A stretch of 64,000 bases of DNA from Achromobacter spanius (GTDB taxonomy: Bacteria; Pseudomonadota; Gammaproteobacteria; Burkholderiales; Burkholderiaceae_B): contig NZ_CP121261.1 in assembly GCF_029637605.1 (NCBI RefSeq), positions 1,798,001 to 1,862,000 of the forward strand, written 5' to 3'. The position numbers were made by a program, and so were the translations under genes. A model generated the notes under the pieces. That model saw nothing but the letters and a program-made list of their open reading frames with translations. It searched no databases and had not been told where the DNA came from. This document shows positions 53,545 through 61,389 of the stretch, in pieces (positions within the stretch are counted from its first letter, which is position 1; each line of letters starts with the position of its first letter).

Positions 53545-55185
53545 GTTTTGCAGCGCGTCTTCCAGGATCATGTCGGCGGCGCGCTCCGCAATCATGATGG
53601 TGGGCGAATTGGTGTTGCCTGACGTGATCAGCGGCATCACCGAGGCATCCGCAATGCGCAGCCCCTCCAGCCCGAAGACCCGCAGGCGCGCGTCCACCAC
53701 CGCGCCGCTGTCCGCGTTCTTGCCCATGGCGCAGGTGCCCACCGGATGGAAGATGGTGGTGCCGATCTTGCCGGCCGCCTCGCGCAATTGCTCGTCCGTC
53801 TGGTAGTCCGGACCGGGCAACCATTCCTCTGGTTGGTAACGCTGCAAGGCGGGCGCGGCGGCAATGCGCCGCACCAGCCGGATGGAATCCGCCGCCACCT
53901 GGATGTCGGCTTCCGTGCTCAGGTAATTGGCCGCGATGACGGGCGTCGCGCCATCGGGCGTGCCCGCCGCCCCTTGGGCGTGTACGCTGCCGCGCGAGGT
54001 CGGCCGCAGGTTGCACACGCTGGCCGTGAAGGCGTCGAAGGCATGCAGCGGTTCGCCAAACGCCCCCAGCGACAACGGCTGCACATGGAATTCCACATTG
54101 GCCCGCGCCTGGCCGGGGTCCGACTTGGCAAACGCCCCCAACTGCGACGGCGCCATGCTCATCGGCCCGCGTCGGCGCAACAGGTATTCCAGGCCGATGC
54201 CCGCCTTGCCCAGCCACGACCCGGCGATACGGTTCAGCGTCTTCACGCCATTCACCTTCAGGATCACCCGCAGTTGCAGATGATCTTGCAGGTTCTCGCC
54301 CACGCCGGGCAAGGCATGGCGCAAACCAATGCCGCTTTCCCGAAGACGCGCGGGTTCGCCGATGCCGGACAGTTCAAGCAGATGGGGGGTGTTCACGGCG
54401 CCGGCCGCCATCACCACTTCGCGACGGGCGCGCACGGTGATCGTCCGCGGCTTGCCCCGCTCTTTGCCCTTGCCGTCAAGCCGCACCTGCACGCCCACGC
54501 ACCGCTTGCCCTCGAACACCAGTTGCTCGGCTTGCGCGCCGGTCATCACGTGCAGATTGGGCCGCTTCATCACCGGCCGCAAAAATGCCTTGGCCGTGTT
54601 CCAGCGCCAACCGCTACGCTGGTTCACTTCAAAATAGCCGCTGCCGAAGTTGTCTCCCCGGTTGAAGTCCTGAACCCGGGGGATGCCTTCCTGTTCGGCG
54701 GCGGCGGCAAAGGCTTCCAGGATGTCCCAGCGCAGCCGTTGCGCCTCGACCCGCCATTCCCCGCCCGCGCCATGGAATTCGTCGGCGCCACGGTGATAGT
54801 CTTCGCTGCGCTTGAAGACAGGCAGCACCTGGTCCCAGCCCCAGCCCGGGTCGCCCGACAGCGCGGCCCAGTTCTCGTAGTCTTCACGCTGGCCGCGCAT
54901 GTAGATCATGCCGTTGATGGACGAGCATCCGCCCAGCACTCGGCCGCGCGGATAGATCAGGGAACGCCCGCCCAGCCCGGCTTCCTTGACCGTGCGGTAC
55001 ATCCAGTCGGTACGGGGGTTGCCAATGCAATACAGGTAACCCACCGGGATGTGGATCCAGTGGTAGTTGTCGCGGCCGCCGGCTTCCAGCAGCAGCACTT
55101 TCGTGTTCGGGTCCTGGCTTAAGCGGTTGGCCAGCACGCAGCCGGCCGAGCCGGCACCCACGATGACGATGTCGTATGTCTCCAT
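53542..55185 (-). CDS. GMC-family FAD oxidoreductase (choline/alcohol dehydrogenase type)
   Basis: A 547-residue flavoprotein. The FAD-binding motif is DIVIVGAGSAGCVLANRL at the N-terminus. GMC signature 1 is GRVLGGCSSINGMIYMRG (about 84-101) and signature 2 is GAVNTPHLLELSGIG. The C-terminal catalytic region is FHPVGTCAMGK (active-site His) and SGNTNSPTIMIAERAAD. It oxidises a primary alcohol, with a quinone or oxygen as acceptor; the substrate is unknown. ATG 55185 is the natural start; a longer frame reaches 55332. Divergent from a LysR gene. Confidence 0.93.
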   Translation of the reverse strand: METYDIVIVGAGSAGCVLANRLSQDPNTKVLLLEAGGRDNYHWIHIPVGYLYCIGNPRTDWMYRTVKEAGLGGRSLIYPRGRVLGGCSSINGMIYMRGQREDYENWAALSGDPGWGWDQVLPVFKRSEDYHRGADEFHGAGGEWRVEAQRLRWDILEAFAAAAEQEGIPRVQDFNRGDNFGSGYFEVNQRSGWRWNTAKAFLRPVMKRPNLHVMTGAQAEQLVFEGKRCVGVQVRLDGKGKERGKPRTITVRARREVVMAAGAVNTPHLLELSGIGEPARLRESGIGLRHALPGVGENLQDHLQLRVILKVNGVKTLNRIAGSWLGKAGIGLEYLLRRRGPMSMAPSQLGAFAKSDPGQARANVEFHVQPLSLGAFGEPLHAFDAFTASVCNLRPTSRGSVHAQGAAGTPDGATPVIAANYLSTEADIQVAADSIRLVRRIAAAPALQRYQPEEWLPGPDYQTDEQLREAAGKIGTTIFHPVGTCAMGKNADSGAVVDARLRVFGLEGLRIADASVMPLITSGNTNSPTIMIAERAADMILEDALQN

Positions 55186-55327
55186 CAACCGTATGTCTCC
55201 ATAAGCGCTTGTTATCTGCTTTTTATCGGTTTGCGACGCAGGGTTTGCCCAGCATTCGCGCGCATCTGCCATGACTCTGGCGCAGCCGCCCCCAACTGTC
55301 CAATGAAAAGTTGAAATTCGGTTTATA

Positions 55328-55345
55328 AGCATCTTTAATAATGCT
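55328..55345. promoter_or_regulatory. LysR-type operator candidate
   Basis: AGCAT (55328-55332) and ATGCT (55341-55345) form an inverted repeat with an 8-bp AT-rich centre. It lies 28 bp upstream of the LysR start in the promoter shared with the GMC gene. Confidence 0.4.
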
Positions 55346-55372
55346 CACCCCCATTTCGGGACGGACAGCGCC

Positions 55373-56260
55373 ATGGACTTGAAGCACATCCGCACCTTCG
55401 CCGCCGTGGCGCGGGAAGGCAACCTGACGCGCGCGGCGGAACACCTGCACGTGACCCAGCCCGCGCTAAGCCTGCAACTGAAAAACTTTCAGGAATCGCT
55501 GGACCTGACGCTCTTCGCGCGCACGGCACAGGGGCTGGCGCCCAACGCGGATGGCCGGGCACTGCTGCCGTCCGCACTGCGCATCCTGGACGCCCTGGAA
55601 GATTTCCAACGCGCCATCGGCGCCCTGCGCGACACGGTGCAAGGCGAACTGCGCATCGGCACCATCCTGGACCCAGAATTCCTGCGCCTGGGCGCCACGC
55701 TGCAATACCTGGTGGAGCACTATCCGAAAATCCGGCCCACGCTGCGCCATGGCATGTCGGGGTCCGTTGGCCGGCAGGTGCGGGCGGGCGAGCTGGACGT
55801 GGGTTTCTATTTGGGGCCGGCCGGCGCAACGGGGGGCGTGCCCCTGCTGGAAGTCTTGCCCCTGGCGTCGTTTACCTATTACGTGGTGGCGCCCAAGGGT
55901 TGGGGCGCGCAGGTGGCCGGCCGAGGCTGGCAGGAAATTGCCGCGCTGCCCTGGATCTGGACACCGCCGGATTCCGTGCACCACCGCTTGCTTGCCACCA
56001 AGTTCGACGCGCTGGGCATCGCGCCCAACGCGGTGGCCGAAGTGGATCAGGAAGCGTCCATGCTGGACCTGGTGCGCTCGGGCGTGGGGCTATCCCTGGT
56101 GCGCGATTCCATTGCGCTGCGCGAATCGCAGGCGAATGGCTTATTGCTGCTGCCCGGCCTGACCATCCCGGCCGAGCTGTCTTTCATCACGCAAGCCGCC
56201 CGCCAAGGCGACCCCTTGGTGGCGGCCGCCTTTGCCGCGGTCAGGGCGGCGTTCGGCTAA
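55373..56260 (+). CDS. LysR-family transcriptional regulator
   Basis: A 295-residue LysR protein. The HTH lies at 1-60 (MDLKHIRTFAAVAREGNLTR, AAEHLHVTQPALSLQLKNFQ) and the substrate-binding domain from about 90 (GELRIGTILDPEFLRLG). It is divergent from the GMC oxidoreductase gene by 187 bp and most likely regulates it. It is convergent with a Bug gene. Confidence 0.93.
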   Translation: MDLKHIRTFAAVAREGNLTRAAEHLHVTQPALSLQLKNFQESLDLTLFARTAQGLAPNADGRALLPSALRILDALEDFQRAIGALRDTVQGELRIGTILDPEFLRLGATLQYLVEHYPKIRPTLRHGMSGSVGRQVRAGELDVGFYLGPAGATGGVPLLEVLPLASFTYYVVAPKGWGAQVAGRGWQEIAALPWIWTPPDSVHHRLLATKFDALGIAPNAVAEVDQEASMLDLVRSGVGLSLVRDSIALRESQANGLLLLPGLTIPAELSFITQAARQGDPLVAAAFAAVRAAFG

Positions 56261-56321
56261 GGGCATCCGGCCAAGCACGTTTGGCTTGGGCGCGTTTGGC
56301 CAAGCGGGTTCAAGCACGCGA

Positions 56322-57302
56322 TTACTGCGCCTTGATCCCCGCGCGCTTGGCAATCTCCGCGAAGCGCGGCGTTTCTTCCTCGATGACCCGGGCCACGCTT
56401 GCGGCGTCCATCGGCGTGGGGTCGAATCCACTGGCGCGCAACTGCTTTTGCGTCTCGGGGTCCTTCAGGGCCTTGGTCAAGGCGGCGTTCAGCGTGGCGA
56501 CCACGTCTGCCGGCACCCGCTTGGGTGCAAACACCGCAATCCAGGTGTCCATGCTGACGCTGGGATAACCGGCTTCGGCCACCGTCGGCACGTCGGGCAG
56601 GAAGGCCGAGCGCTGCGGCGTGGTCACGGCAATGGCCTTGATCTTGCCCGACTTGATCTGCGGCATCGCCGACACCACCGTGTCGAACAAAATGGGAATT
56701 TGCCCGCCGATCAGGTCGGTCATGGCGGGGCCGCTGCCCTTGTACGGAATGTGCGTCATGTGCGTGCCGGCCGCGGCCTGGAACATCTCGCCCGCAAAGT
56801 GCGACACCGTGCCGATGCCGAACGAGCCATAGGAAAACTTGTCGCCTTCCTTGCGGGCGGCGGCCACCAGCCCCTTCACGTCTGAATACGGGGTTTGCTC
56901 GTTGGCCACGATGATCAGCGCCGCGCGGCCCACCATGCCCACGGGTTGAAAGTCTTGCGACGGGCTATAGGGCAGCTTGGCGTACACAGCCGGGTTCACC
57001 GTGAAGGTGGTGCCCGAACTGAGCAGCAGCGTGTAGCCGTCGGGTGCCGCCTTGGCTACGGTCTGCGCGCCCAGGATGGTGCCCGCGCCGGCCTTGTTCT
57101 CGACGATGATGGATTGCTTGAGTTCTTCGCCCAGGCGCTTGGCGATGATGCGGCCCAGCACATCGCCCGCGCCGCCGGGCGGATACGGAACGACCAATTG
57201 GATAGGCCGTTGCGGATAATCGGCGGCCTGCGCCGCCCCCGCACCAGCCGCCAGGGTAATGGCGGCGCACGCCGCGACAAACTTCCTGCGTTGCATGAAC
57301 AT
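56322..57302 (-). CDS. Bug-family periplasmic solute receptor
   Basis: A 326-residue Bug receptor with a signal peptide (MFMQRRKFVAACAAITLAAG, cleavage near AAQAA), ligand loops PYPPGGAGDVLGR, IVENKAGAGTILGAQ and DGYTLLLSSGTTFTVNP. The RRKF start could also fit Tat. It follows the FAD amine oxidase gene by 86 bp on the same strand. I infer the two serve uptake and oxidation of one nitrogen-containing acid under the XRE-cupin regulator. Fourth Bug gene of the window. Confidence 0.92.
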   Translation of the reverse strand: MFMQRRKFVAACAAITLAAGAGAAQAADYPQRPIQLVVPYPPGGAGDVLGRIIAKRLGEELKQSIIVENKAGAGTILGAQTVAKAAPDGYTLLLSSGTTFTVNPAVYAKLPYSPSQDFQPVGMVGRAALIIVANEQTPYSDVKGLVAAARKEGDKFSYGSFGIGTVSHFAGEMFQAAAGTHMTHIPYKGSGPAMTDLIGGQIPILFDTVVSAMPQIKSGKIKAIAVTTPQRSAFLPDVPTVAEAGYPSVSMDTWIAVFAPKRVPADVVATLNAALTKALKDPETQKQLRASGFDPTPMDAASVARVIEEETPRFAEIAKRAGIKAQ

Positions 57303-57388
57303 GGTTGTCCCCTTGTTGTTCGATGAGTCTTAGGCAGAAGTCACTACATTCAGGTATCCATCAGGGCATGGCCGTCAGCACGTATCAC

Positions 57389-58537
57389 TCAACGCAGCCT
57401 GAGCGGCGTCATCAAGGACGGCGCCACGCCCTGGTCGATCAGTTCCACCGGCAAGGCTTGGCCGGTGACGAGCGCCGCCGCCAAGGCCGACACCCCGGCC
57501 GCCGATTGAATTCCATAACCGCCCTGCGCCGCCAACCAGAAAAAGCCGCGCTGGGTATCGTCAAACCCCACCACCATGTCGCCGTCGGGCACGAACGAAC
57601 GCAGCCCGGCCCACACGTGCGACGGCCGCCGAATGCTCAGCGTGGTGGCCGTTTCGATGTGATAAATGCCGGTGGCCACGTCCAGCTCTTCGGCCACCAC
57701 GTCGTGCGCGGCCACCGGGTCCGCGTTGGCGGGCGAACCCAGCAACTGGCCCGCATCGGGCTTGAAATAGAAAGACTCGTCAATGCCGACCACGGCCGGC
57801 CAGGCACTGCAATCCACGCCTTCCGGCGCGGAAAACGTGAAGGCGCTGCGCCGGCAAGGCTGCAAGCCCACGGGGACTACGCCGCAACGCTCGGCTACAG
57901 CGTCGGCCCAGGCGCCCGCGGCGTTGACGACGATGCCCGCTTCCAGCTGCGTGCCATCTTTCAGGCGCAGCGTCCAGGTATCGCCGGATTTTTCGCCCGA
58001 CTCCAGTTCGGCGTTGCACCGCAGCACCACGCCCTGCCGTCGCGCCCCCGCCAGAAAGCCTTGATGCAGCGCGTGCACGTCCAGGTCGCGAGCATCGGGT
58101 TCCAACATGGCGCCGCCCGCCGCCGCCTCGGGACGAATGCACGGCACACGGGACAAGGCCTGCGCCGCGTCCAGCAACTGCACGTTGCCGGCCAACGCCC
58201 GCGCGCCTTCGTAGGCTTCCATCAGCGTATCGCGCTGGTCCGCGCTGGCGATGTACAGGCAGCCGCGCTCATGCAGCAGCGGATGCTCGGTGAAGCCTTC
58301 GGGCGGCTGCTCATAAAACGCGCGGCTGGCGCGCGTCAGCGCCTGGATCTGGGGCGTACCATAGGTTTCCATGAACATTGCGGCAGAGCGGCCGGTTGAG
58401 TGATAACCGGGTTGCGCTTCGCGTTCCAGCAGCAGGACGCGCATCGGCGACGACGACTCCGCCGTCAAGCGATAGGCCAGCGACGCACCAGCAATGCCGG
58501 CCCCTATGATGACAACGTCAAACTGCTGCGCATTCAT
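57389..58537 (-). CDS. DAO-family FAD-dependent amine/amino-acid oxidoreductase
   Basis: A 382-residue D-amino-acid-oxidase-fold flavoprotein. The dinucleotide motif is DVVIIGAGIAGASLAYRL (7-24), the adenine-ribose Glu lies in LLLEREAQPGYHSTGRSA and the C-terminal FAD motif is FFWLAAQGGYGIQSAAGVSA. The family oxidises glycine, D-amino acids, sarcosine or similar amines. It is divergent from the XRE-cupin regulator and followed by a Bug gene. Substrate unknown. Confidence 0.9.
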   Translation of the reverse strand: MNAQQFDVVIIGAGIAGASLAYRLTAESSSPMRVLLLEREAQPGYHSTGRSAAMFMETYGTPQIQALTRASRAFYEQPPEGFTEHPLLHERGCLYIASADQRDTLMEAYEGARALAGNVQLLDAAQALSRVPCIRPEAAAGGAMLEPDARDLDVHALHQGFLAGARRQGVVLRCNAELESGEKSGDTWTLRLKDGTQLEAGIVVNAAGAWADAVAERCGVVPVGLQPCRRSAFTFSAPEGVDCSAWPAVVGIDESFYFKPDAGQLLGSPANADPVAAHDVVAEELDVATGIYHIETATTLSIRRPSHVWAGLRSFVPDGDMVVGFDDTQRGFFWLAAQGGYGIQSAAGVSALAAALVTGQALPVELIDQGVAPSLMTPLRLR

Positions 58538-58550
58538 GGTGTTTCCATAA

Positions 58551-58590
58551 TTCTCGAATCAGAGAATTCTCGGATATGACAAAATATCCG
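58551..58590. promoter_or_regulatory. Operator cluster between the DAO and XRE-cupin genes
   Basis: It contains TTCTCGAATCAGAGAA (58551-58566), the palindrome GAGAATTCTC (58562-58571) and CGGATAT/ATATCCG (58571-58590, 6-nt centre). AATTCTCGAAT and AATTCTCGGAT are also direct repeats one and a half turns apart. It is a likely binding site for the divergent XRE-cupin protein. Confidence 0.6.
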
Positions 58591-58649
58591 TCAACGAAAA
58601 AAGGCGGGCTGGGTTGCGCCAGCCCGTGCCGCTAAGGGAAAGCACCAAC

Positions 58650-59264
58650 ATGCCGATCATCCGCCCCCCCTCGCCCGCCACCAACATCCTGGCCGACCGC
58701 AGCAGCCTGGGCATGCGGCTGCGCGCGCTGCGCCGCGCCCGCTCCATGACGCTGAAGGAACTGTCGGCGCTGACCGGCGTGGCGCTGTCCACCTTGTCGA
58801 AGATGGAGCTGGGCCAGGTCTCCATCAGCTATGCCAAGTTCGCCGCCGTGGCGCGCGCGCTGGACGTGGATATCGCCGCCTTGTTCGGGCCGGTCACGGC
58901 CCCGGAAACCGACGGCCCCGCCCCCTCGGCCCTGCGCTGCACGCTGGCCGAATCGCCCGGCTATCTGACCGGCACCTACGACTACAAGCTGTTGGCCGGC
59001 CAGTACCCGCAGCGCAGCATGACGCCCATGTATGGCCGCATCCTGGCCCGCGACGAGTCGGAGTTCGACGACTACATGCGCCACGCCGGCCAGGAATTCC
59101 TGGTGGTGTTGGAAGGCGAACTGGAAATCCGCTTTGAAAACGGCGAATCGCTGGTGCTGGCCAAGCACGAGACGGCTTACTTCGACAGCGGCGTGGGGCA
59201 TATCTATTTGTCGCGCAGTGCCAAGCCGGCCGAAGTCATGGTGGTGATGACGGGCGGACAGTAG
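58650..59264 (+). CDS. XRE-family regulator with C-terminal cupin domain
   Basis: A 204-residue regulator. The HTH_3 domain lies at about 23-77 (LGMRLRALRRARSMTLKELS, ALTGVALSTLSKMELGQVS) and the cupin ligand-binding domain at about 120-200 (GQEFLVVLEGELEIRFENGE, ETAYFDSGVGHIYLS). This architecture (PuuR-like) controls amine or amino-acid catabolism. AAGGGAAAG precedes the ATG; a TTG at 58614 is unlikely. It is divergent from the DAO-family gene, its probable target. Confidence 0.92.
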   Translation: MPIIRPPSPATNILADRSSLGMRLRALRRARSMTLKELSALTGVALSTLSKMELGQVSISYAKFAAVARALDVDIAALFGPVTAPETDGPAPSALRCTLAESPGYLTGTYDYKLLAGQYPQRSMTPMYGRILARDESEFDDYMRHAGQEFLVVLEGELEIRFENGESLVLAKHETAYFDSGVGHIYLSRSAKPAEVMVVMTGGQ

Positions 59265-59316
59265 TGGGTACGCGGCTTGCTGGTTGCGAGGTGTCACCGT
59301 ACTCGATCAGCCTGCC

Positions 59317-60399
59317 ATGACCGCATCCAAGCCCGATGTGCGCAAAGGCCAATACACTGGCCCGCTTGCGCGCGACACCTTCAGGCAGCGCTTCATGCGC
59401 CGCTTTTACGACCCCGCCTTCCAGGTGGAACAGGACGCGCTGAACCGCCTGGAAGCCATCGCCTGGGATGCCTACCAGGACGGCCGCAAAGCGCCCATCA
59501 CCGTGAAGGCCGGCGCGGCCTACGCCGACCCGGACTACGACCTGTCGGTGGAATGGAAAGAAGCGCACGACCGCCTGGCGCAAGCCGCCATCACGCAACG
59601 TAACCCCGCCACCCGCTCGCGCGTGCTGGTGGTGGTGGGCTCGGCGCGCAACGATGGCACCTGTCCGGGCGAGGTATCCAAAACCTGGCGCCTGGCCCAG
59701 ATCGTCAACGAAGAACTCGACCGCGCCAACGTGCAAACCGACCTGCTGGACCTGAGCCGGCTGACCTCCGAATACCAGTATCAGATCCATCCCTGTAAAG
59801 GCTGCGCATCCACCGCCATGCCGCTGTGCCATTGGCCATGCAGTTGCTATCCCAACCACTCGCTGGGTCAGGACAACGACGCCATGAACGACATCTACGA
59901 ACAGTGGGTGGCGGCGCATGGGGTGATCTTGCTGGCGCCCACCTATTGGTACCAATCGCCCAGCCCGTTAAAGCTGATGATCGACCGCCTGGTGTGCGCC
60001 GATGGCGGCAACCCCGACCCCACCACCACCTCGGGCAAAGATCCGGCCAAGGCCAAGCGCATTGAACTGGACGGCTGGCCCTACCCCAAGCATCTGGCGG
60101 GGCGGGCTTACGGTCTGGTCGTGCATGGCGACGTGGCCGGTATTGAAGGCCAGCGGCGCGCCTTGAGCGACTGGCTGGACTGGATGGGTCTGATCGACGC
60201 CGGTGCGATGTCCCGGCTGGACCGCTACATCGGCTATTACCAGCCTTACGCTACCAGCCACGCCGATTTGGATCGCGACCAGGCCGTGCAGGAAGAAGTG
60301 CGCAACGTGGCGCGCGCGATGGCGCAATGCCTGCCGCGCCTGCGCGCGGGGGAACTGGCGCCGCCCGACCAAGGCTTGCGCGAGCCGCGTCCCAAGTAA
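59317..60399 (+). CDS. Flavodoxin-like NAD(P)H-dependent oxidoreductase with cysteine cluster
   Basis: A 360-residue protein. After about 95 extra N-terminal residues comes a flavodoxin-like fold (RVLVVVGSARNDGTCPGEVS at 102-121 for FMN phosphate; APTYWYQSPSPLKLMIDRL for the flavin ring). Between them are five cysteines C160, C163, C171, C175 and C177 (HPCKGCASTAMPLCHWPCSC), spaced as in iron-sulfur flavoproteins. It may thus carry both FMN and an Fe-S cluster. Function unknown. Lies 52 bp after the XRE-cupin gene. Confidence 0.82.
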   Translation: MTASKPDVRKGQYTGPLARDTFRQRFMRRFYDPAFQVEQDALNRLEAIAWDAYQDGRKAPITVKAGAAYADPDYDLSVEWKEAHDRLAQAAITQRNPATRSRVLVVVGSARNDGTCPGEVSKTWRLAQIVNEELDRANVQTDLLDLSRLTSEYQYQIHPCKGCASTAMPLCHWPCSCYPNHSLGQDNDAMNDIYEQWVAAHGVILLAPTYWYQSPSPLKLMIDRLVCADGGNPDPTTTSGKDPAKAKRIELDGWPYPKHLAGRAYGLVVHGDVAGIEGQRRALSDWLDWMGLIDAGAMSRLDRYIGYYQPYATSHADLDRDQAVQEEVRNVARAMAQCLPRLRAGELAPPDQGLREPRPK

Positions 60400-60455
60400 C
60401 CGTCACGTTGCTTATCCGGCGACATGGATCAAACCGCAATGAGGATTGGCAGGTG

Positions 60456-61049
60456 ATGCTCATGCAAGAAAAGCCAGAACCGACGACGTTGGCCAAAAAC
60501 ACCGCGCGGACACCCCCAAGATCGAACGCCGTCACCAAGTTCTTTGACCATTTCGCGGCGCATGTCACGCATTGGGCGGGGTCGCCCATCGCGTTTGGCA
60601 CGGCCTTGTGCGCTGTCGTGCTGTGGGCCGTCAGCGGCCCCGTCTTCGGCTATTCCGAAACCTGGCAACTGGTGGTCAACACCGGCACCACCATCATCAC
60701 GTTCTTGATGGTGTTCCTGATCCAGCAAAACCAGAACAAGGACAGCCGCGCGCTGCACCTGAAGCTGGACGAACTGCTGCTGGCCATGAAAGGCGCCGAC
60801 GAACAATTCGTGGATGCCGAGCAACTGGACGAAGACAAGCTGCTGGCCTTGGCCGCCGTCTGCACGGCGCGCGCCCGGGCCCAGGCGCGCAGTGGCCGTC
60901 GCAAGGGCGGCAACGGCAGCAAGGGCCACGGCAACACCGGCGCTCAAGCTCACCGCCCCAAATCCGTCAGGGGTCCGAAGCGCACTGTGCGCGCCAGCCT
61001 GCGCGTGCGGCGCGGCGCGCTGCGCGTAGGCAAGGCCGCTCGCGACTGA
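60456..61049 (+). CDS. Low-affinity iron permease-family membrane protein with basic tail
   Basis: A 197-residue protein. Two membrane segments (about 44-64 and 72-90) include GTTIITFLMVFLIQQNQNKD, the hallmark of the bacterial low-affinity iron permease family (PF04120-like), then HLKLDELLLAMKGADEQFVD. Usual members end near residue 140. Here about 60 more residues follow, very rich in Arg, Lys and Gly (RSGRRKGGNGSKGHG, RASLRVRRGALRVGK). ATG 60456 or the adjoining GTG 60453 is the start. Iron transport is unproven for the family. Confidence 0.8.
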   Translation: MLMQEKPEPTTLAKNTARTPPRSNAVTKFFDHFAAHVTHWAGSPIAFGTALCAVVLWAVSGPVFGYSETWQLVVNTGTTIITFLMVFLIQQNQNKDSRALHLKLDELLLAMKGADEQFVDAEQLDEDKLLALAAVCTARARAQARSGRRKGGNGSKGHGNTGAQAHRPKSVRGPKRTVRASLRVRRGALRVGKAARD

Positions 61050-61247
61050 ATCAGCCCTACCGCGCCATGTTGCGCTGCGCCAAACCAGTGCGGCGCGCAC
61101 AACGGCTTGCACCGCTTTGAAGCATTCAGCGCCAGCCCCCCCGCATCGCGGGGCCGGCTTGATCAGCGCTTGAATTCCTCCCTTCGCCGCCCTTTTCCCT
61201 ATGACGCCGCAGGCGTAACCCGCACTCACCGCTCCCTGACAGCAAGC

Positions 61248-61263
61248 TGGCATGGTCTTTGCT
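61248..61263 (+). promoter_or_regulatory. nirB: Sigma-54 promoter of nirB
   Basis: TGGCATGGTCTTTGCT fits the -24/-12 consensus: GG (61249-61250), ten bases, then GC (61261-61262), within TGGCAY-N5-TTGCT. It lies about 140 bp before nirB. NtrC-type nitrogen control is the usual meaning for assimilatory nitrite reductase genes. Confidence 0.8.
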
Positions 61264-61316
61264 TAAGTTGTTCATGCAGGCCGCAAGGCCCGCAACACAA
61301 TTCAAGCAGTACCGGC

Positions 61317-61357
61317 AAAGGCGCCCCGACCGAAAGGTCCAGGGCGCTTTTTGTCTT
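61317..61357 (+). terminator. Terminator within the nirB leader (candidate antitermination site)
   Basis: GCGCCC (61321-61326) pairs with GGGCGC (61342-61347). An inner stem GACC-GAAA-GGTC closes the loop, AAA upstream can pair with the following T-run, and TTTTTGTCTTTT follows. A second hairpin, GGCC-GCAA-GGCC, precedes it (61279-61290). It lies between promoter and gene, so transcription of nirB needs read-through. Confidence 0.75.
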
Positions 61358-61389
61358 TTGAAACCCAAACCAGAAGCCTGGGGATATTC

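Larger units (their letters stand above)
61050..61389. other. 340-bp nirB regulatory region
   Basis: It contains, in order, a partial NtrC-like site TGCACCGCTTTGAAGCA (61108-61124, second half poor), a hairpin CCCCGC/GCGGGG (61139-61153), the sigma-54 promoter and the leader terminator. No gene is seen. Confidence 0.55.

Noticed and set aside
61351..61389. A TTG start for nirB at 61351
   Set aside because: It lies in the T-run of the leader terminator; ATG 61390 has an RBS and matches the family N-terminus.
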